Shown here piece after piece: positions 63,247 through 64,000 of a stretch of 64,000 nucleotides of DNA. The notes under the pieces are model-generated. The model had not been told where the DNA came from. It saw only the letters and a program-made list of their open reading frames with translations, and searched no databases. The DNA comes from Prorocentrum cordatum (lineage: Eukaryota; Sar; Dinophyceae; Prorocentrales; Prorocentraceae). How positions within the stretch are numbered: position 1 is the first letter of the stretch; each line of letters begins with the position of its first letter. Both the position numbers and the translations under genes were made by a program. The DNA is taken from the NCBI GenBank assembly GCA_963575745.1, contig CAUYUJ010006335.1, positions 951,262 through 1,015,261 of the forward strand, in the 5' to 3' direction.

Positions 63247-63435
63247 GAAGTGGGGGTGCCATGGGGAGGGGAGCAAGGGCAGCCCGGGCGAGCACGGCGA
63301 CTCGCTGCTCTGGCTCGAGGCCGAGCGACTGAGGCTTGCGCCCGTCGGCGCGGGCCTGCGCCCGAGGGCGCGGACAGCGGAGTGAGGACTGGTGCGGCTG
63401 TGGCGCCAGCGTCGGGAGGAAAAGGCTTGTCGACT
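63247..63435 (+). repeat. Copia-like 3' LTR
   Basis: See 5' LTR. Ends CGACT followed by AAGGATGAGGAGG, which leads into (GAG)n. Confidence 0.78.
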
Positions 63436-63532
63436 AAGGATGAGGAGGAGGTTGAGGAGGAGGAGGAGGAGGAGGAGGAGGAGGAGGAGGAGGAGGAGGA
63501 GGAGGAGGAGGAGGAGGAGGAGGAGGACAGTT
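63436..63532. repeat. (GAG)n microsatellite, right of copia-like element
   Basis: Almost pure GAG for ~85 bp; counterpart of 52681-52842 on the other side of the element. Confidence 0.93.
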
Positions 63533-64000
63533 GCGGAGTGCGCTCCAGTCGCAGTCTTCGTGGACTCGGGGCCCCCGCCGCCGCCACAGAAGCGCGCGCC
63601 CGTGTGCTCCGCACGCGGGCGTGGCATCGGCGCCCCGTCCCAGCCCCCGTCCCTGTCCCGGCCAGCCTCGGCGGCCGCCGCTTCAGTAGGTGATATGTTT
63701 GTTCATCATTTTTTTTGCCGGTCGGCGCGGGCCCCCACCCCCCCCCCGTGGAGTGGATTTTGGCTGCTTTTGGCGCCTGATCCGAGCAGGTAGAGTCTCC
63801 CCCCCCATAGGACGCACTGTCGCAAACACTCGCGCTAATAAGCAGAGGTCTGGAGCCAGACCCCCTCCCCCCCCACCCTCCTTTCCGCCCAATGTCGAAA
63901 CGCCGAATGGAAAACGGTCACTAGCCGATCGCCTAACGAATGCGCCACCTCGGCGGCGCTCGTGCCCTGATGCCACGATGGGCCTTCTGCGGGCCACGTC
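63533..64000. other. No recognisable gene
   Basis: GC-rich with several poly-C runs (63735-63750, 63870-63880). A tRNA-like stretch on the minus strand was considered and rejected. Confidence 0.5.

Larger units (their letters stand above)
52854..63435 (+). mobile_element. Ty1/copia-like LTR retrotransposon, decayed
   Basis: Direct terminal repeats of about 190 bp, a primer binding site directly after the left repeat, and, in copia order, gag, protease, integrase, RT and RNase H. Frames change many times and several active-site residues are replaced. The element lies between (GAG)n at 52681-52842 and (GAG)n at 63440-63532, so the target was probably one microsatellite. At about 10.6 kb it is longer than typical copia elements, partly because of inserted repeat DNA at 54450-54970. 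Confidence 0.82.

Noticed and set aside
63885-63960. tRNA-like stretch on the minus strand with an A-box-like TGGCGCATTCG, a CTAGTGA loop (anticodon AGT) and TTTCGA
   Set aside because: The acceptor stem and T stem do not pair and the D stem pairs only partly; too imperfect to call a tRNA gene.

Overview
This window is eukaryotic nuclear DNA that I assign to a dinoflagellate. The strongest evidence is a full dinoflagellate spliced-leader (DinoSL) sequence on the minus strand at 1830-1851, followed directly by a second, truncated leader copy at 1815-1829. High GC, huge low-complexity tracts, dispersed high-GC arrays and the retroelement types present all agree. The species cannot be fixed from the sequence. 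I find no conventional host gene that I can name: the window is gene-poor repeat DNA filled with retroelements.

Layout. 1-2.1 kb: TG/TCTG and (GGA)n microsatellites; a processed, SL-bearing cDNA (minus strand, 793-1850) with an A9 tail sits inside the (GGA)n tract. 2.1-4.7 kb: no gene, one inverted-repeat element at 3067-3210 and an AT island. 4.7-13.7 kb: an array of 10-11 bp units of the form GCCNTCTTGG(G), interrupted by YR-1 (6185-12617), a tyrosine-recombinase retrotransposon with split direct repeats, an RT/RNase H, a recombinase and a cytosine-methyltransferase-like domain. YR-1 is decayed. 13.7-20 kb: simple and degenerate repeats without a recognisable gene. 20.06-25.08 kb: the main GCCNTCTTGG array, with ~385-410 bp higher-order units and two kinds of hairpin. 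25.25-26.52 kb: GAT/GCT triplet repeat. 26.5-28.9 kb: nothing recognisable.

28,885-39,234: YR-2, a second and apparently young split-repeat tyrosine-recombinase retrotransposon. Its single uninterrupted 3192-codon frame encodes RT, RNase H, a J-domain-like segment with an HPD motif, and a tyrosine recombinase; its terminal repeats read as identical. 39.2-40.8 kb: a LINE endonuclease fragment. 40.8-43.9 kb: unassigned sequence with one weak ORF. 43.9-49.3 kb: a LINE with endonuclease, RT (YADD), zinc fingers and an extra C-terminal domain, broken by frame changes. 49.6-52.8 kb: palindromes, two short inverted-repeat elements and GGA microsatellites. 52.85-63.4 kb: an old Ty1/copia-like LTR element with ~190 bp terminal repeats and a Met-tRNA-type primer binding site; gag, protease, integrase, RT and RNase H are recognisable but interrupted, and several catalytic residues are replaced. 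63.4-64 kb: (GGA)n and nothing else recognised.

The elements do not form a pathway. The linking theme is insertion of reverse-transcribed DNA into purine-rich GGA/TCC tracts and into the GCCNTCTTGG arrays. The most unusual single item is the J-domain inside the YR-2 polyprotein; the clearest history is the twice-retroposed SL gene.
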